Shown in pieces: positions 16,097 to 26,303 of a DNA stretch of 53,389 nucleotides (positions within the stretch are counted from its first letter, which is position 1; each line of letters begins with the position of its first letter). The DNA lies in contig QZKU01000032.1 of NCBI GenBank assembly GCA_003598085.1, positions 1 through 53,389 of the forward strand. The letters are read 5' to 3'. A program made the position numbers and the translations under genes. This stretch comes from Candidatus Abyssobacteria bacterium SURF_5 (GTDB lineage: Bacteria; Abyssobacteria; SURF-5). Below the pieces are notes generated by a model, which worked only from the letters and a program-made list of their open reading frames with translations, was not told the DNA's origin and made no database searches.

Positions 16097-17581
16097 ATGG
16101 CCAAAAACGCAAGATCCTCAGGGCCGCACCGTTCACCAAAAAACATGCGGGAATTCCTCAAAAATATAGAACATACAATAAATCGCCATGAGATGCTTTC
16201 GGGCGGAGAAATGGTGTTGGTGGCTTTTTCGGGTGGACCGGATTCGGTATGCCTGCTCGACGTCCTCCAGAAGCTGCAGAAGAAATATTCAATCCGCCTT
16301 GGCGTCGCTCATTTCAACCACAGGCTTCGAGGAGAAGCCTCTGAGAAGGATGCCGAGTTTGCGGAACAAGTCGCCGGCCGGAACAAACTGATGTTCATTT
16401 CCAGTTCGGCCGATGTCGCGGCTTATGCGAAAGAAAACAAATTGACGGTCGAAGATGCGGGCAGGAAGCTGCGGTATGAATTCTTTTTTCGATCGAGTCT
16501 TTCTATCGGCGCAACCAAAATCGCTCTCGGACATACCGCCGACGACCAGGCCGAAACCATCCTGATGCGACTGATCCGCGGCGCCGGGCCTGAGGGTTTG
16601 GCCGGTATCCCCCCGGCAAGGACTGCGGACGAACGGGGAAACGTCCGTATCATCCGGCCTCTCATATACACTTGGCGCAACGATTTGATTCAATACGTGC
16701 AGAAACAGAAACTTGAATACAGAACCGATGTCTCGAATGAGGAGCCGGAATATTTCCGCAACAAGGTGAGGCTGGAACTGCTCCCGCTCCTAATGAGGGA
16801 ATATAACGCCCAGATCAAGCGGCGCCTTGCCGCGACCGCCTCAGCGCTTTCAATCGAGAATGATTTTCTCTCTTCGGAGACAAGACTGCTCGCGGGGGAG
16901 GTTCTGCTCGAACGCAAGAGGGAATGGGTTCTCTTTGATGCAAAGATGCTTAGCCGATTTCACCCGGCGCTGCGCGCTCGGGTTTTCGCGCACCTGGTGA
17001 AGCTGGCGCGCCCCGCGCCGCCGATGCTGGAGGCCTTCCATTATGCCGCCGCCGATGCTCTTTTTCTTGCCGGAGGCAGGATGAACCTGCCGGGTGACAT
17101 GTTCCTCGAGCTGAATGAAGAGGTGGGGGTTGTTGCGAGCCCGAAGGCGTTGTCCGCTCCAATAAAAGGGTCTTTTCCAATCAGGCTCTCGGGCCGGCAG
17201 TACAGTAAAGAGTTAAACATTTTGGTCAAGACTTCCGTTCTCCCAAAAATCTCGTCGCCGGCGCGCCTGATACGCCAATGCTCGCGCACCCGCCAATATT
17301 TCGATCTGAAGGCAGTCCGCGCTCCTCTTGAGATAAGGGTGAAAAAGCCGGGAGACATTTTTTGGCCGCTGGGAATGGATGGCAGCAAGAAGCTCAAGGA
17401 TTTTTTCATTGACAGGAAGATCCCGCGTTTCATTCGAAACCAAATTCCGCTCCTCCTTTCCGAGGGCAGAATTATGTGGGTAATGGGATATGCCATAGAT
17501 AAACGATTTAAGCTGAAGCCGAATTCAAAATCGGCGCTTCGAGTGGATTATGAAAAACCAGCGCCTGGAACTGTTCCTTGA
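16097..17581 (+). CDS. tilS: tRNA(Ile)-lysidine synthase
   Basis: TilS adds lysine to the wobble cytidine of tRNA-Ile2 (CAU anticodon) with ATP, which converts its decoding to AUA. The N-type PP-loop SGGPDS lies at residues 45-50, with FNHRLRGEA and GHTADDQAETIL as further conserved TilS features. The C-terminal domain is present (for example PGDIFWPLGMDGSKKLKDFF and RIMWVMGYAID). The protein is 494 residues, normal for the long form. Another possible start lies at 16145; neither start has a strong ribosome-binding site. The end overlaps hpt by 32 bp. Confidence 0.93.
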   Translation: MAKNARSSGPHRSPKNMREFLKNIEHTINRHEMLSGGEMVLVAFSGGPDSVCLLDVLQKLQKKYSIRLGVAHFNHRLRGEASEKDAEFAEQVAGRNKLMFISSSADVAAYAKENKLTVEDAGRKLRYEFFFRSSLSIGATKIALGHTADDQAETILMRLIRGAGPEGLAGIPPARTADERGNVRIIRPLIYTWRNDLIQYVQKQKLEYRTDVSNEEPEYFRNKVRLELLPLLMREYNAQIKRRLAATASALSIENDFLSSETRLLAGEVLLERKREWVLFDAKMLSRFHPALRARVFAHLVKLARPAPPMLEAFHYAAADALFLAGGRMNLPGDMFLELNEEVGVVASPKALSAPIKGSFPIRLSGRQYSKELNILVKTSVLPKISSPARLIRQCSRTRQYFDLKAVRAPLEIRVKKPGDIFWPLGMDGSKKLKDFFIDRKIPRFIRNQIPLLLSEGRIMWVMGYAIDKRFKLKPNSKSALRVDYEKPAPGTVP

Positions 17582-18074
17582 ACAGCGGAAAATAGCCGAA
17601 AGGGTCGCTCAGCTCGCACAAAACATCTCTGCAGATTACCAGGACAAGGATCTGGTCCTGGTGTGTGTGCTGAAGGGGGCTTTTTTCTTCTTCGTCGATT
17701 TGATACGCCGGCTGACGGTAACTCCTCTGATCGATTTTGTTGCCGCCTCAAGTTATCATCGTCAAGGTAGCATGGGTCGGGTCAGCCTTTCCCCCGTTTT
17801 TTCCACAAGCATTCGCGGAAGAGATGTCCTGATTATAGAAGATATCATCGATACCGGCCTCACGTATCGGACTCTCACGAATTATTTCTCACTTCGCGAG
17901 CCCGCCTCATTGCGGCTCTGCACGTTGCTGGACAAGCCATCCGAGAGGCGGACGGAACTGATACAACCCGATTATGTCGGTTTCGTCGTTCCCGATCGAT
18001 TTCTGGTTGGATACGGGCTCGACTGTGACGAGCGGTATCGTGAATTGCCCGATATTCATATACTTACGACTTAG
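17550..18074 (+). CDS. hpt: hypoxanthine phosphoribosyltransferase
   Basis: This 174-residue purine salvage enzyme makes IMP or GMP from hypoxanthine or guanine and PRPP. The PRPP-binding motif IIEDIIDTG is clear at about 95-103. VLKGAFFFFVDLIRR, SSYH and the late DYVGFVVPDRFLVGYGLD segment also match the family. It overlaps the end of tilS by 32 bp, as tilS-hpt-ftsH neighbours do in many bacteria, so translational coupling is likely. Confidence 0.92.
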   Translation: MKNQRLELFLEQRKIAERVAQLAQNISADYQDKDLVLVCVLKGAFFFFVDLIRRLTVTPLIDFVAASSYHRQGSMGRVSLSPVFSTSIRGRDVLIIEDIIDTGLTYRTLTNYFSLREPASLRLCTLLDKPSERRTELIQPDYVGFVVPDRFLVGYGLDCDERYRELPDIHILTT

Positions 18075-18102
18075 AGCGATGCGACCGGCGTCCCAAAACC
18101 TA

Positions 18103-18131
18103 TTGTTATTTTTAGTGAATTGTGTTAGTAT
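18103..18131 (+). promoter_or_regulatory. probable ftsH promoter
   Basis: TTGTTA (18103-18108), 17 bp, TAGTAT (18126-18131), with TGT just before the -10 hexamer. Each hexamer matches at 4 of 6 positions. It lies in the 129-bp gap between hpt and ftsH. Confidence 0.4.
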
Positions 18132-18203
18132 TAGATGGTAAAATATGTTTCCAAAGCGATTAATAGCTTATCTTCACGCGCGAAAGGGCTGCTAAGGGGT
18201 TAG

Positions 18204-20012
18204 ATGAATAGCAATAAATATAAAACCATTGTTTTTTGGGTTCTGATGGCCGTTCTGCTGGTCACCATTCTGTTTTTCCACGAAAGCAAGCAGGCGCCGC
18301 CAACGAAAATAACGTACGCTGAATTTCTCGATTACGTACGCAATGGTCAGGTGACCGAAATAACGCTTCAGGCGAATGAATCCGGGGGTATAAATACCGG
18401 CGTTACCATCAAGGGCGAACTATCAGGAAACAAACCGTTCGAGACCTTCACGACCGATCCCGATATCCACACGATCCTCAAGGAGAACAACGTTCAATAC
18501 GCGGAAAAGCCGTATTCTCCCAGGCTGTTTCAGACGATCCTTATCCAGATTTTGCCGTTCGCCTTGATTATCCTGCTCATCTGGTACTTCGCCTATCGAC
18601 AGATGCAATCCGGGGGCAACAAGGCGCTCTCTTTCGGGAAGAGCCGCGCACGGCTGCACCAGCAGTCGCAGTCAAAAGTGAATTTCGATGATGTCGCAGG
18701 TGTCGAAGAGGCCAAACAGGAACTGCAGGAGATTATCGAGTTCCTGAAAGACCCGAAAAAGTTCACCCGGCTCGGCGGAAAAATTCCGAAGGGAGTCCTC
18801 CTGGTGGGACCGCCCGGTTCCGGGAAGACGCTGCTCGCCCGCGCGGTTGCGGGCGAGGCGAAGGTCCCGTTTTTCAGCATCAGCGGTTCCGATTTCGTCG
18901 AGATGTTCGTGGGCGTCGGCGCCGCTCGGGTGCGCGACCTGTTCGCGACAGGCATGAAGCACGCTCCTTGCATTATCTTTATTGATGAACTGGATGCCGT
19001 CGGGCGACAGCGTGGGGCTGGTTTGGGCGGCGGACATGATGAGCGCGAGCAGACACTGAATCAGTTGCTCGTCGAAATGGACGGATTCAACAGCAATGAA
19101 GGCGTCATCCTGATGGCTGCAACGAATAGGCCCGATGTCCTCGACAAGGCCCTGTTGCGACCCGGCCGGTTCGACCGTTCCATTGTGGTTGATAATCCCG
19201 ACATCTTCGGCCGCGAAGGCATTCTGAAAGTGCATACCCGGAACATCCCGATCGATCCGAGCGTAAACCTGAAGGTGCTGGCGCGTGGAACGCCCGGCTT
19301 CTCAGGGGCCGATCTCGCCAATATGGTGAACGAGGCCGCCCTCCTTGCGGCGCGCAGAAGCAAGGACAGGGTCGACATGCACGATTTTGACGAAGCCAAA
19401 GACCGCGTGCTGATGGGGCCCGAGCGCAAGAGCATGTTTATCAGCGACGAAGAGAAGAAAACTACCGCATATCATGAGGCCGGCCACGCGCTTGTCGGTT
19501 ACCTCTTGCCGGGAACCGATCCGCTCCATAAAGTGACAATCATCCCGCGGGGACAAGCGCTCGGACTGACTCAGCATCTGCCGCTGGAGGACAGGCATAC
19601 ATATTCGCGCTCCTATATACTGAACCTCATAACGATGATGATGGGCGGGCGCGCAGCCGAGGAACTTATCCTGAAGGATATTACGAACGGCGCCGGAAAC
19701 GACATCCGCAATGCGACGCATCTGGCGCGGCGAATGGTCTGCGAGTGGGGTATGAGCGACAAGCTGGGCCCCGTCTCGTTTGGTGAAAACGACGAAGTAT
19801 TCCTCGGGCGCGACATCCTGAAAGAACGCAACTTCAGCGAAGAGATCGCGGCTGCGATCGACAAGGAAGTTCGAACCGTTGTCGAAACCTGCCATGAACG
19901 AGCCACCACTCTGCTCCTGGAGAACCGGGAGAAACTCGAGAAGCTGGCTCACAAGCTGATCGAACTTGAAGTCATAGAAGGAAGCCAACTGGAAAAGATC
20001 CTCAATGAGTAG
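18204..20012 (+). CDS. ftsH: ATP-dependent zinc metalloprotease FtsH
   Basis: FtsH degrades misassembled membrane proteins and selected regulators. Two membrane helices (about 8-25 and 109-130) flank a small periplasmic domain. The AAA domain has Walker A GPPGSGKT (202-209), Walker B FIDELD (259-264) and an SRH region ([20 protein letters not shown]). The zinc motif HEAGH lies at 424-428 in the protease domain. At 602 residues it is of normal length. It ends 8 bp inside the folP start, so the two are translationally coupled. Confidence 0.95.
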   Translation: MNSNKYKTIVFWVLMAVLLVTILFFHESKQAPPTKITYAEFLDYVRNGQVTEITLQANESGGINTGVTIKGELSGNKPFETFTTDPDIHTILKENNVQYAEKPYSPRLFQTILIQILPFALIILLIWYFAYRQMQSGGNKALSFGKSRARLHQQSQSKVNFDDVAGVEEAKQELQEIIEFLKDPKKFTRLGGKIPKGVLLVGPPGSGKTLLARAVAGEAKVPFFSISGSDFVEMFVGVGAARVRDLFATGMKHAPCIIFIDELDAVGRQRGAGLGGGHDEREQTLNQLLVEMDGFNSNEGVILMAATNRPDVLDKALLRPGRFDRSIVVDNPDIFGREGILKVHTRNIPIDPSVNLKVLARGTPGFSGADLANMVNEAALLAARRSKDRVDMHDFDEAKDRVLMGPERKSMFISDEEKKTTAYHEAGHALVGYLLPGTDPLHKVTIIPRGQALGLTQHLPLEDRHTYSRSYILNLITMMMGGRAAEELILKDITNGAGNDIRNATHLARRMVCEWGMSDKLGPVSFGENDEVFLGRDILKERNFSEEIAAAIDKEVRTVVETCHERATTLLLENREKLEKLAHKLIELEVIEGSQLEKILNE

Positions 20013-21198
20013 GGTGGGTCCTCCTCGGAAGCGTCACGTCTTGTATCTTGGCGAAATCTCCGAACCACCATGCTGGCTTCCGGTCGTTGCGCGACCGCTG
20101 ATCGAGCCGATCCTGAGCAACTCTCGGATCGGCCTTTTTGTCGTCGAAAACCCGACCGAACAGCAAGTGAAGCAGATGGAAGGCACCGCCCGCGCAACCG
20201 ATGGAGTCGCCTATGTCTTCAAGGCCGGCCAATCGGAAATGTGCATCTTCATGGGTTCGCGAGAAAAAGTCTGTGCGACTCAATTCGGCGAATCGGTCGA
20301 AGGCATGCTTCACTGCGAAGATTTCGCCGGCGCCCTTGAGCAATACTCGTCAACCCGGTTCACCCTCAGGCTCCGCAGCGGAACACTTTCTCTCTCCGAG
20401 CGCACCCTTATCATGGGCATCTTGAACGTCACGCCCGATTCCTTCTCCGATGCCGGCAGATTCTACCGCTTCGATGCCGCCGTGGCCCAGGCTGAAAAAA
20501 TGGCTGAGGACGGCGCCGACATCATAGATATCGGCGGCGAATCCACGCGGCCGGGAGCCGAATCGGTTTCCGAGGAAGAGGAAGCCCGCCGCGTTATTCC
20601 TGTAATCGAATACCTAGTCAAGCGCGCAACGGTTCCCATCTCAATCGATACATGTAAAGCCGGCATCGCACGCAGAGCGCTCGATGCGGGCGCCCAAATG
20701 GTGAACGACGTTACCGCGCTGCGGTTTGATCCGCAACTGGCGGAAGTGGTCGCAGAGTATCGATGTCCCGTAATCCTGATGCACATGCTGGGTGAGCCCA
20801 AAACCATGCAGGAGAACCCGCGCTATGACGCGGTGATTCCTGAAATCATCTCGTTTCTCCAAGCGCGGATTGATTTCGCGCTCCAGCGCGGGATCGATCC
20901 GGAGCAGATTATCGTCGATCCCGGCATCGGGTTCGGCAAGACAGTCGAACACAACCTCGAAATCCTCAGGGAGCTCGCCCGGTTAAAGGCGCTCGGCAGG
21001 CCAATCCTTGTCGGCCCGTCGCGTAAATCAACAATCGGAAAGATCCTCGGCACGGGTTTCGAGGACAGGGTCGAAGGAACCGCCGCCGCAGTCACGGTCT
21101 CCATCATGGGTGGAGCCCATATCGTTCGCGTTCACGACGTGAAGCAGATGGCGCGCGTCTCGAAAATGACAGATGCTATAATAGGCTCGGTTCTTTGA
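20005..21198 (+). CDS. folP: dihydropteroate synthase with N-terminal extension
   Basis: FolP joins 4-aminobenzoate to the pterin pyrophosphate in folate synthesis. The DHPS signatures are clear: [13 protein letters not shown] at about 137-149, [16 protein letters not shown] and NDVTA. The protein is 397 residues, about 120 longer than typical, because a domain of about 125 residues precedes the barrel. That extension begins in the reading frame that overlaps ftsH and has no motif I can name; N-terminal extensions of similar size occur in some other bacterial FolP proteins. It overlaps ftsH by 8 bp. A perfect TATAAT with an extended TGC lies at its 3' end (21177-21182). Confidence 0.93.
   Translation: MSRVGPPRKRHVLYLGEISEPPCWLPVVARPLIEPILSNSRIGLFVVENPTEQQVKQMEGTARATDGVAYVFKAGQSEMCIFMGSREKVCATQFGESVEGMLHCEDFAGALEQYSSTRFTLRLRSGTLSLSERTLIMGILNVTPDSFSDAGRFYRFDAAVAQAEKMAEDGADIIDIGGESTRPGAESVSEEEEARRVIPVIEYLVKRATVPISIDTCKAGIARRALDAGAQMVNDVTALRFDPQLAEVVAEYRCPVILMHMLGEPKTMQENPRYDAVIPEIISFLQARIDFALQRGIDPEQIIVDPGIGFGKTVEHNLEILRELARLKALGRPILVGPSRKSTIGKILGTGFEDRVEGTAAAVTVSIMGGAHIVRVHDVKQMARVSKMTDAIIGSVL
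21177..21182 (+). promoter_or_regulatory. possible extended -10 element before glmM
   Basis: A perfect TATAAT preceded by TGC lies in the last codons of folP, about 90 bp before glmM. No good -35 hexamer sits at the usual distance, so the call is tentative. Confidence 0.25.
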
Positions 21199-21271
21199 TT
21201 CAACCGTTTCCGAAAGTCTACCCGAAAATCAATCAAAGAACGCTTATCAGTCACAGACGGGAGCATCACAT

Positions 21272-22621
21272 ATGCGAAAACTATTCGGAACCGACGGAAT
21301 CCGCGGCGTTGCCAACGTCGAGCCGATGACGTGCGAGACCGCGCTGAAACTCGGACGCGCGGCGGGTCACGTTTTCCAGGAGAATGACCGGCGGCATCGT
21401 ATCGTGATCGGAAAAGACACGCGACTCTCGGGATATATGATCGAAAGCGCTTTGGTCGCAGGAATTTGCTCTATGGGCGTTGATGCGCTCCTGGTGGGAC
21501 CGATGCCCACGCCGGCGGTGGCTCTGATCACGCGGAGTCTTCGCGCCGACGCCGGCGTCGTCATCTCGGCTTCACACAATCCGTATGAGGATAATGGCAT
21601 CAAGTTTTTCTCCCGCAGCGGATTCAAGCTGCCCGATGAGATCGAGGAACGCATGGAATATCTCATCTCGACCGGCGAAATTGATCACATCCGCCCGACC
21701 GCCAGCAAAGTCGGCAAAGCCTTCAGAATCGACGACGCCGTCGGCCGGTATATCGAATTCGTCAAGACATCGATCCCAAAAGGGATGACTTTTGATGGGA
21801 TACGGGTGGTCGTTGACTGCGCCAATGGAGCAAGTTACAAGGTTGCCCCCATCGTCCTCTCGGAGCTTGGCGCCGACGTTATCCCCGTGAACGTCAATCC
21901 CGATGGGACCAACATTAATAAGAAATGCGGTTCGATCTACCCGGAGCAGATGTGCGCGAAAATGAAGCAGGAAAAGGCGCATGTGGGAATGGCTTTTGAT
22001 GGCGACGCCGATCGGGTGGTTCTGGCCGACGAGCACGGCGTGCAGGTCGATGGCGACCAGATCATGGCCATGTGCGCAATCGACATGATTAGAGAAGGCC
22101 GCTTGCCCCAGAACACGCTGGTAACGACGGTCATGAGCAACCTCGGGCTCGAGCACGCGCTCAAACCGGTCGGCGGCAAACTCGTTAAAACCAAGGTCGG
22201 CGACCGCTATGTTGTCGAGGAAATGCTGCGGGGCAAATACACCGTAGGAGGCGAGCAGTCGGGGCACATCGTTTTTCTCGACTATAACACCACCGGCGAC
22301 GGCATGATCAGCGCCCTGCAGGTACTTGCCCTGATGAGGAAAACAGACAAATCGCTCAACGAGCTCGCCTCGTGCATGATGCGTTTTCCGCAGGTTCTCA
22401 TCAATGTGACTGTCCAGCGCAAGGAACCCATCGACACCATCCCTCGGGTAAAGCAGGAAATCGATATGGCGAAGGACAGGCTGGGCGATTCCGGGCGCAT
22501 CCTCGTGCGGTACTCCGGTACCGAGCCGCTCGCGCGCGTCATGGTCGAGGGAAGAGATACAAACCTCATTCACGAGCTTGCGGAATCGATCGCGGCCGCC
22601 ATTCGCGCGGAATTAGGCTGA
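21272..22621 (+). CDS. glmM: phosphoglucosamine mutase
   Basis: GlmM converts glucosamine-6-phosphate to glucosamine-1-phosphate for UDP-GlcNAc and hence peptidoglycan and LPS. It starts [12 protein letters not shown], the family N-terminus. The phosphoserine motif ASHNP is present (S101), the metal loop is FDGDADR, and GEQSGH and [11 protein letters not shown] lie in the sugar- and phosphate-binding parts. The length of 449 residues is normal. A modest GGGAG-like site precedes the ATG at about 9 nt. It sits between folP and pdxJ, a common neighbourhood, though the usual cdaA-ybbR pair is missing. Confidence 0.95.
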   Translation: MRKLFGTDGIRGVANVEPMTCETALKLGRAAGHVFQENDRRHRIVIGKDTRLSGYMIESALVAGICSMGVDALLVGPMPTPAVALITRSLRADAGVVISASHNPYEDNGIKFFSRSGFKLPDEIEERMEYLISTGEIDHIRPTASKVGKAFRIDDAVGRYIEFVKTSIPKGMTFDGIRVVVDCANGASYKVAPIVLSELGADVIPVNVNPDGTNINKKCGSIYPEQMCAKMKQEKAHVGMAFDGDADRVVLADEHGVQVDGDQIMAMCAIDMIREGRLPQNTLVTTVMSNLGLEHALKPVGGKLVKTKVGDRYVVEEMLRGKYTVGGEQSGHIVFLDYNTTGDGMISALQVLALMRKTDKSLNELASCMMRFPQVLINVTVQRKEPIDTIPRVKQEIDMAKDRLGDSGRILVRYSGTEPLARVMVEGRDTNLIHELAESIAAAIRAELG

Positions 22622-22685
22622 GTCCGGATTCAATTCGAGTTCAAAAACACCCCAATATCAGATCAGCGAATGAAAGTGACACCAC

Positions 22686-23399
22686 ATGATACATCTCGGA
22701 GTGAACATCGATCATGTAGCAACCGTAAGACAGGCGCGGCGAGATATTGAGCCCGATCCGGTGGCGGCGGCGGTCATCTGCGAGCTTGCGGGCGCTCACG
22801 GAATAACCGTCCACCTGCGTTCCGACCGGCGCCACATTCAGGACCGCGATCTGCTCCTGCTTCGCCAGACGGTCAAGGCAAAGCTGAACATGGAAATGGG
22901 GGCGACCGACGAAATGGTGGGCATCGCGATCGACACGAAGCCCGACCAGGTGACGCTCGTGCCCGAGAAGCGCGAGGAGTTGACCACCGAAGGCGGACTT
23001 GATGTCGTCGCGAACGAGTCTGCCCTTGCCAATGCCGTAAGGCGTCTGAAGAAAGCAGGCATTCCCGTGAGCATGTTCATAGAGCCTGACTGTGCGCAGA
23101 TCGAGGCGTCGGGGCGCATCCATGCCGACGCGATCGAATTGCATACCGGCCTCTATGCAAATGCGAAGACGGAGGCTCTCCAGCAGGCGGAGCTTGAAAG
23201 ACTTGTTCACGCGGGCCGTCACGCTGTCACGATCGGCTTGCGCGTTCACGCCGGGCATGGGCTCACGTATCGCAACGTCATTCCGATCAAACAAATCCCG
23301 AAACTCCACGAGGTCAACATCGGCCACAATATCGTGGCGCGGGCGGTCCTGGTCGGACTCGACCGGGCCGTCAGAGAGATGCTCGAGTTGCTGCAATGA
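22686..23399 (+). CDS. pdxJ: pyridoxine 5'-phosphate synthase
   Basis: PdxJ condenses 1-deoxyxylulose 5-phosphate with 3-amino-2-oxopropyl phosphate to make pyridoxine 5'-phosphate in the DXP-dependent vitamin B6 route. It starts [19 protein letters not shown], a diagnostic family sequence, and has [19 protein letters not shown] and [11 protein letters not shown]. The length of 237 residues is normal. The stop overlaps the nnrD start by the ATGA 4-bp arrangement, so the two are coupled. Confidence 0.95.
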   Translation: MIHLGVNIDHVATVRQARRDIEPDPVAAAVICELAGAHGITVHLRSDRRHIQDRDLLLLRQTVKAKLNMEMGATDEMVGIAIDTKPDQVTLVPEKREELTTEGGLDVVANESALANAVRRLKKAGIPVSMFIEPDCAQIEASGRIHADAIELHTGLYANAKTEALQQAELERLVHAGRHAVTIGLRVHAGHGLTYRNVIPIKQIPKLHEVNIGHNIVARAVLVGLDRAVREMLELLQ

Positions 23400-24274
23400 T
23401 CGCCCAGATCACTCTCCAGCAGGCGCGTTCCTTGCTCCCCGCCCGGCCGAGTGATTCGCACAAGGGGACATATGGCTATCTCCTTGTCATTGCCGGCTCC
23501 GTCGGGCTGACCGGTGCGGCATGCATGACGTGCGAAGCGGCGCTGCGCGCCGGCGCGGGCATGGTCACGCTCGGCGTGCCGCGATCCTTGAACCCCGCGA
23601 TGGAGGCGCGCCTGACGGAAACAATGACGCGACCGCTTGCTGAAACATCCGCTCAGAGCCTCAGCCTCTCCGCCTTTGATGAGATAGCCGAATTAGCAAA
23701 GAGAATGCACGTGATGGCGGTGGGCCCCGGCCTCTCGACTCATCCTGAGACACAACAACTCGTCCGCAAAATTGCAAGAGATATTCACCTGCCCATGGTT
23801 ATTGACGCCGACGCCCTCAACGCATTATCAGGCCGGACGGAACTGCTTTCGGCGCGCACGGAGCCGACGATCATCTGTCCGCATCCGGGCGAGTTTTCCC
23901 GCCTCGCCCAGTTGCCGATAGCGGACATACAAAACAACCGGCCGCGCCTCGCCCGAGAGTTCGCTGACCAATGGCGGGTTGAACTCGTCATAAAGGGGGC
24001 GCCATCACTTGTGGCGACCACTGACGGCCGAACGTACGTAAATACCACCGGCAACGCCGGCATGGCCACCGCCGGAAGCGGCGACGTACTGACGGGCATC
24101 CTGGCGGCGCTGTTGTGTCAGGGAGTGAAGGCCGCCGATGCCGCCGTTCTCGGCACCTATCTGCACGGGCTGGCCGGCGACGTGGCCGCCCATCGCTATT
24201 CGATGTGGGGAATGATCGCGACCGACATCACCCACTGCCTGCCCGACGCCTGGCGCAAACTCTCCTGGCGCTGA
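23396..24274 (+). CDS. nnrD: ADP/ATP-dependent NAD(P)H-hydrate dehydratase
   Basis: This enzyme repairs hydrated NAD(P)H (NAD(P)HX) using ADP or ATP. The ribokinase-like fold is shown by [26 protein letters not shown] and the C-terminal motif [20 protein letters not shown]. There is no N-terminal NAD(P)HX epimerase domain, so it is the single-domain 292-residue form. It is coupled to pdxJ by a 4-bp overlap. The acpS gene often found between pdxJ and nnr-type genes is absent. Confidence 0.93.
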   Translation: MIAQITLQQARSLLPARPSDSHKGTYGYLLVIAGSVGLTGAACMTCEAALRAGAGMVTLGVPRSLNPAMEARLTETMTRPLAETSAQSLSLSAFDEIAELAKRMHVMAVGPGLSTHPETQQLVRKIARDIHLPMVIDADALNALSGRTELLSARTEPTIICPHPGEFSRLAQLPIADIQNNRPRLAREFADQWRVELVIKGAPSLVATTDGRTYVNTTGNAGMATAGSGDVLTGILAALLCQGVKAADAAVLGTYLHGLAGDVAAHRYSMWGMIATDITHCLPDAWRKLSWR

Positions 24275-24275
24275 A

Positions 24276-24354
24276 ATATGGGGACAGAGACCATATTTTT
24301 ATTGTTAATATACTATCTATACTTTTTAAAGAAACATGGTCTGTGTCCCCATAT
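24276..24354. repeat. inverted repeat resembling REP/RAYT-type elements
   Basis: Two 23-bp arms (24276-24298 and 24332-24354) form an inverted repeat with 21 of 23 positions matching around a 33-bp AT-rich loop. The core of each arm is ATATGGGGACA-x-AGACCAT. From memory, repeats with a GGGGACA...ACCAT core occur beside REP-associated tyrosine transposase genes in other bacteria, but no such gene is present here. The repeat lies directly after the nnrD stop, so it may also act as a transcription stop. Confidence 0.6.
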
Positions 24355-24445
24355 CTTATAAATACTCCATCTCTTTTATTGAAAACGATTTGACTTGGAT
24401 CACCGCATTTCTTGATATCTCGGGAGCCTTAGACACCTCCCCTTT

Positions 24446-24473
24446 TTGATTCGCCGTTCCAGCGTGGTATAAT
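24446..24473 (+). promoter_or_regulatory. extended -10 promoter of the glycan/lipid locus
   Basis: TTGATT (24446-24451), 16 bp, perfect TATAAT (24468-24473), with TGG immediately before the -10. The start would fall near 24480, giving a short leader that still holds the GGAGGG ribosome-binding site of the TTG start codon at 24495. Confidence 0.65.
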
Positions 24474-24494
24474 ATTGATTTCAGGAGGGATAGC

Positions 24495-25355
24495 TTGCCT
24501 GGACCAGTATCCATAATTATTCCCGCTCACAACGAGGAGCTGAGCATCGGGGCCGTGGTTGAAGGGGTCTCGTCCACGATGGAGGAGGCCGGAATCGAGC
24601 ACGAGATCATCGTGGTGAACGATGGCTCCAGCGACGGCACGTTAAGAGCGGCATCGACGGCGAAGGCGCGCGTGCTCGATCTAGGCGTAAATCTCGGCTA
24701 CGGCGCTGCAATAAAACAGGGACTGAAATCGGCGCGTCACGAACTGATCGCGATAACCGACGCCGACGGCACCTATCCGGTCGCCGCGCTGCCGGAAATG
24801 GTGAGTGCGATGGAAGAGGCGGACATGGTGGTCGGCGCGCGGATTGGCGCTCATGTTTCGATACCGCTTGCGAGGCGGCCGGCGAAATGGGTGCTGACGC
24901 GTCTTGCGAATTACCTGGCGGCCACCGACATCCCCGACCTCAATTCAGGCCTGCGGGTAATGCGGAAATCGGTGCTCTCGCGCTTCCTGAATATCCTGCC
25001 GCGCGGCTTCTCGTTTACGACCACGATCACGCTCGCGATGCTGTGCAACGACTACCGCATCCGGTTCCACCCGATCGATTACCACCCGCGCACCGGCAAG
25101 AGCAAGATCAAGCCGATATCCGACACCTTCGGATTTTTCCTGACCATTATCCGCACCATCATGTACTTTAATCCGTTGAAAATATTTTTGCCGATAAGCG
25201 CGGCTCTTCTTTTTGCGGCGCTTGCGGTGCTGTTGTACAGCGGCTTTGTGATGGGTCGGGTGATGGACGTGACCGTGATCGTCCTGATGTCGGTTTCAAT
25301 TCAGGTGGCGGTGATCGGCCTTCTGGCGGACTTGATAGACAAACGGAATCCGTAG
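24495..25355 (+). CDS. GT2 glycosyltransferase, polyprenyl-phosphate-sugar synthase type
   Basis: This 286-residue enzyme has a GT-A fold: SIIIPAHNEE at the start, IIVVNDGSSDGT, and the metal motif D89-A-D91 (ITDADGTYP). Two C-terminal membrane helices (about 231-255 and 258-280) match dolichyl-phosphate mannose synthase and ArnC/GtrB-like enzymes, which transfer a sugar to a lipid-phosphate carrier at the inner membrane. The TTG start has GGAGGG about 8 nt upstream. It opens the glycan/lipid-like locus. Confidence 0.88.
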   Translation: MPGPVSIIIPAHNEELSIGAVVEGVSSTMEEAGIEHEIIVVNDGSSDGTLRAASTAKARVLDLGVNLGYGAAIKQGLKSARHELIAITDADGTYPVAALPEMVSAMEEADMVVGARIGAHVSIPLARRPAKWVLTRLANYLAATDIPDLNSGLRVMRKSVLSRFLNILPRGFSFTTTITLAMLCNDYRIRFHPIDYHPRTGKSKIKPISDTFGFFLTIIRTIMYFNPLKIFLPISAALLFAALAVLLYSGFVMGRVMDVTVIVLMSVSIQVAVIGLLADLIDKRNP

Positions 25356-25394
25356 CAGGAGCGGTATCTTTGCGGCGGTTTCTGGAGAGGCTTA

Positions 25395-26303
25395 TTGAGA
25401 AAGTTTTCGACGGCGGCAAAAATACTCGTATCCGCAGCAATCCTCCTCATCCTGTTTAGAAAAGCCAACCTGCAAACGGGAATTCATTTCGTCGGCGCCA
25501 TCGACTGGTTCTTCATCTTGCCGTCGGTTGCGTTGATCGTGCTTGCGCAACTGGCGCGGGCTTACCGGCTGGCATTGATGATCTTCGGCGCCTCAGCCGA
25601 AGGAAGATTCTTTCAGGTGCTGCGTATTCAGATGGTGTCGTTTCTGCCGGGAATCGTATCTCCGGCCAAGATAGGGGAGGCGGCTAAAATCTACATGTTG
25701 CAGGCCGATACAGGAACCCGGCTTGGACGTGCGACGGCCTGTTTCGTGGCCGAACGCGTGCTTGATATGCTGCTGCTCGTGCCGCTGGCGTCTCTTGGAG
25801 TTTATTTGCTTATCGGCCCCTCCTTTTCGTTCTCGTTTCAAAAGACTTTTTTTGCGCTTGTGATCGTCCTGACGGGCACGGCCGCCTGCGTGCCACTGGG
25901 GCTTGCCTATGCAAGACGCAAGGGAGTCAGGGCCGCCGATATCTGGGATACGGCAAAGCCTTCGAAGCTGCTCGCGGCCGGCGGCATCACCATGCTCTAT
26001 TGGGGGATGGTCTTTGCAGAAGTCTGGTGTTTTTGCAGGGCCGCCCTTTTCGGCGTGACGCTCCGGCACATCTCGCTGGCTGTCCCGCCCGCTCTGCTCT
26101 CGAGTCTGCTGCCAGTCAGTTTTTCCGGCTTCGGTGTGCGGGAGGCCGCCCTTGTCTTCTTGCTCCAGCGTCCGCAATTGGGAGCGACTTACAATCAGGC
26201 GCTTCTTGTCAGTCTCATGTACATCGTTTTTGGTCTCGGGGTCCCCGCTCTTATGGGCTTGATATATTGGTGGGTTGGAAGAAGCAATGTATCACAGAAT
26301 TGA
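25395..26303 (+). CDS. LPG-synthase-TM/UPF0104-like flippase family membrane protein
   Basis: This 302-residue multi-pass membrane protein has about eight hydrophobic segments. The pattern GEAAKIYML...RATACFVAERVLDMLLLVPLA, then SSLLPVSFSGFGVREAALVFLL, is typical of the lysylphosphatidylglycerol-synthase transmembrane/YbhN (UPF0104) family. Members are linked to lipid-linked sugar or lipid flipping and modification. A TTG start follows GGAGAGG. Its end overlaps the next gene. Placement directly after a polyprenyl-type GT2 suggests that it moves the lipid-linked product; this is inference. Confidence 0.82.
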   Translation: MRKFSTAAKILVSAAILLILFRKANLQTGIHFVGAIDWFFILPSVALIVLAQLARAYRLALMIFGASAEGRFFQVLRIQMVSFLPGIVSPAKIGEAAKIYMLQADTGTRLGRATACFVAERVLDMLLLVPLASLGVYLLIGPSFSFSFQKTFFALVIVLTGTAACVPLGLAYARRKGVRAADIWDTAKPSKLLAAGGITMLYWGMVFAEVWCFCRAALFGVTLRHISLAVPPALLSSLLPVSFSGFGVREAALVFLLQRPQLGATYNQALLVSLMYIVFGLGVPALMGLIYWWVGRSNVSQN

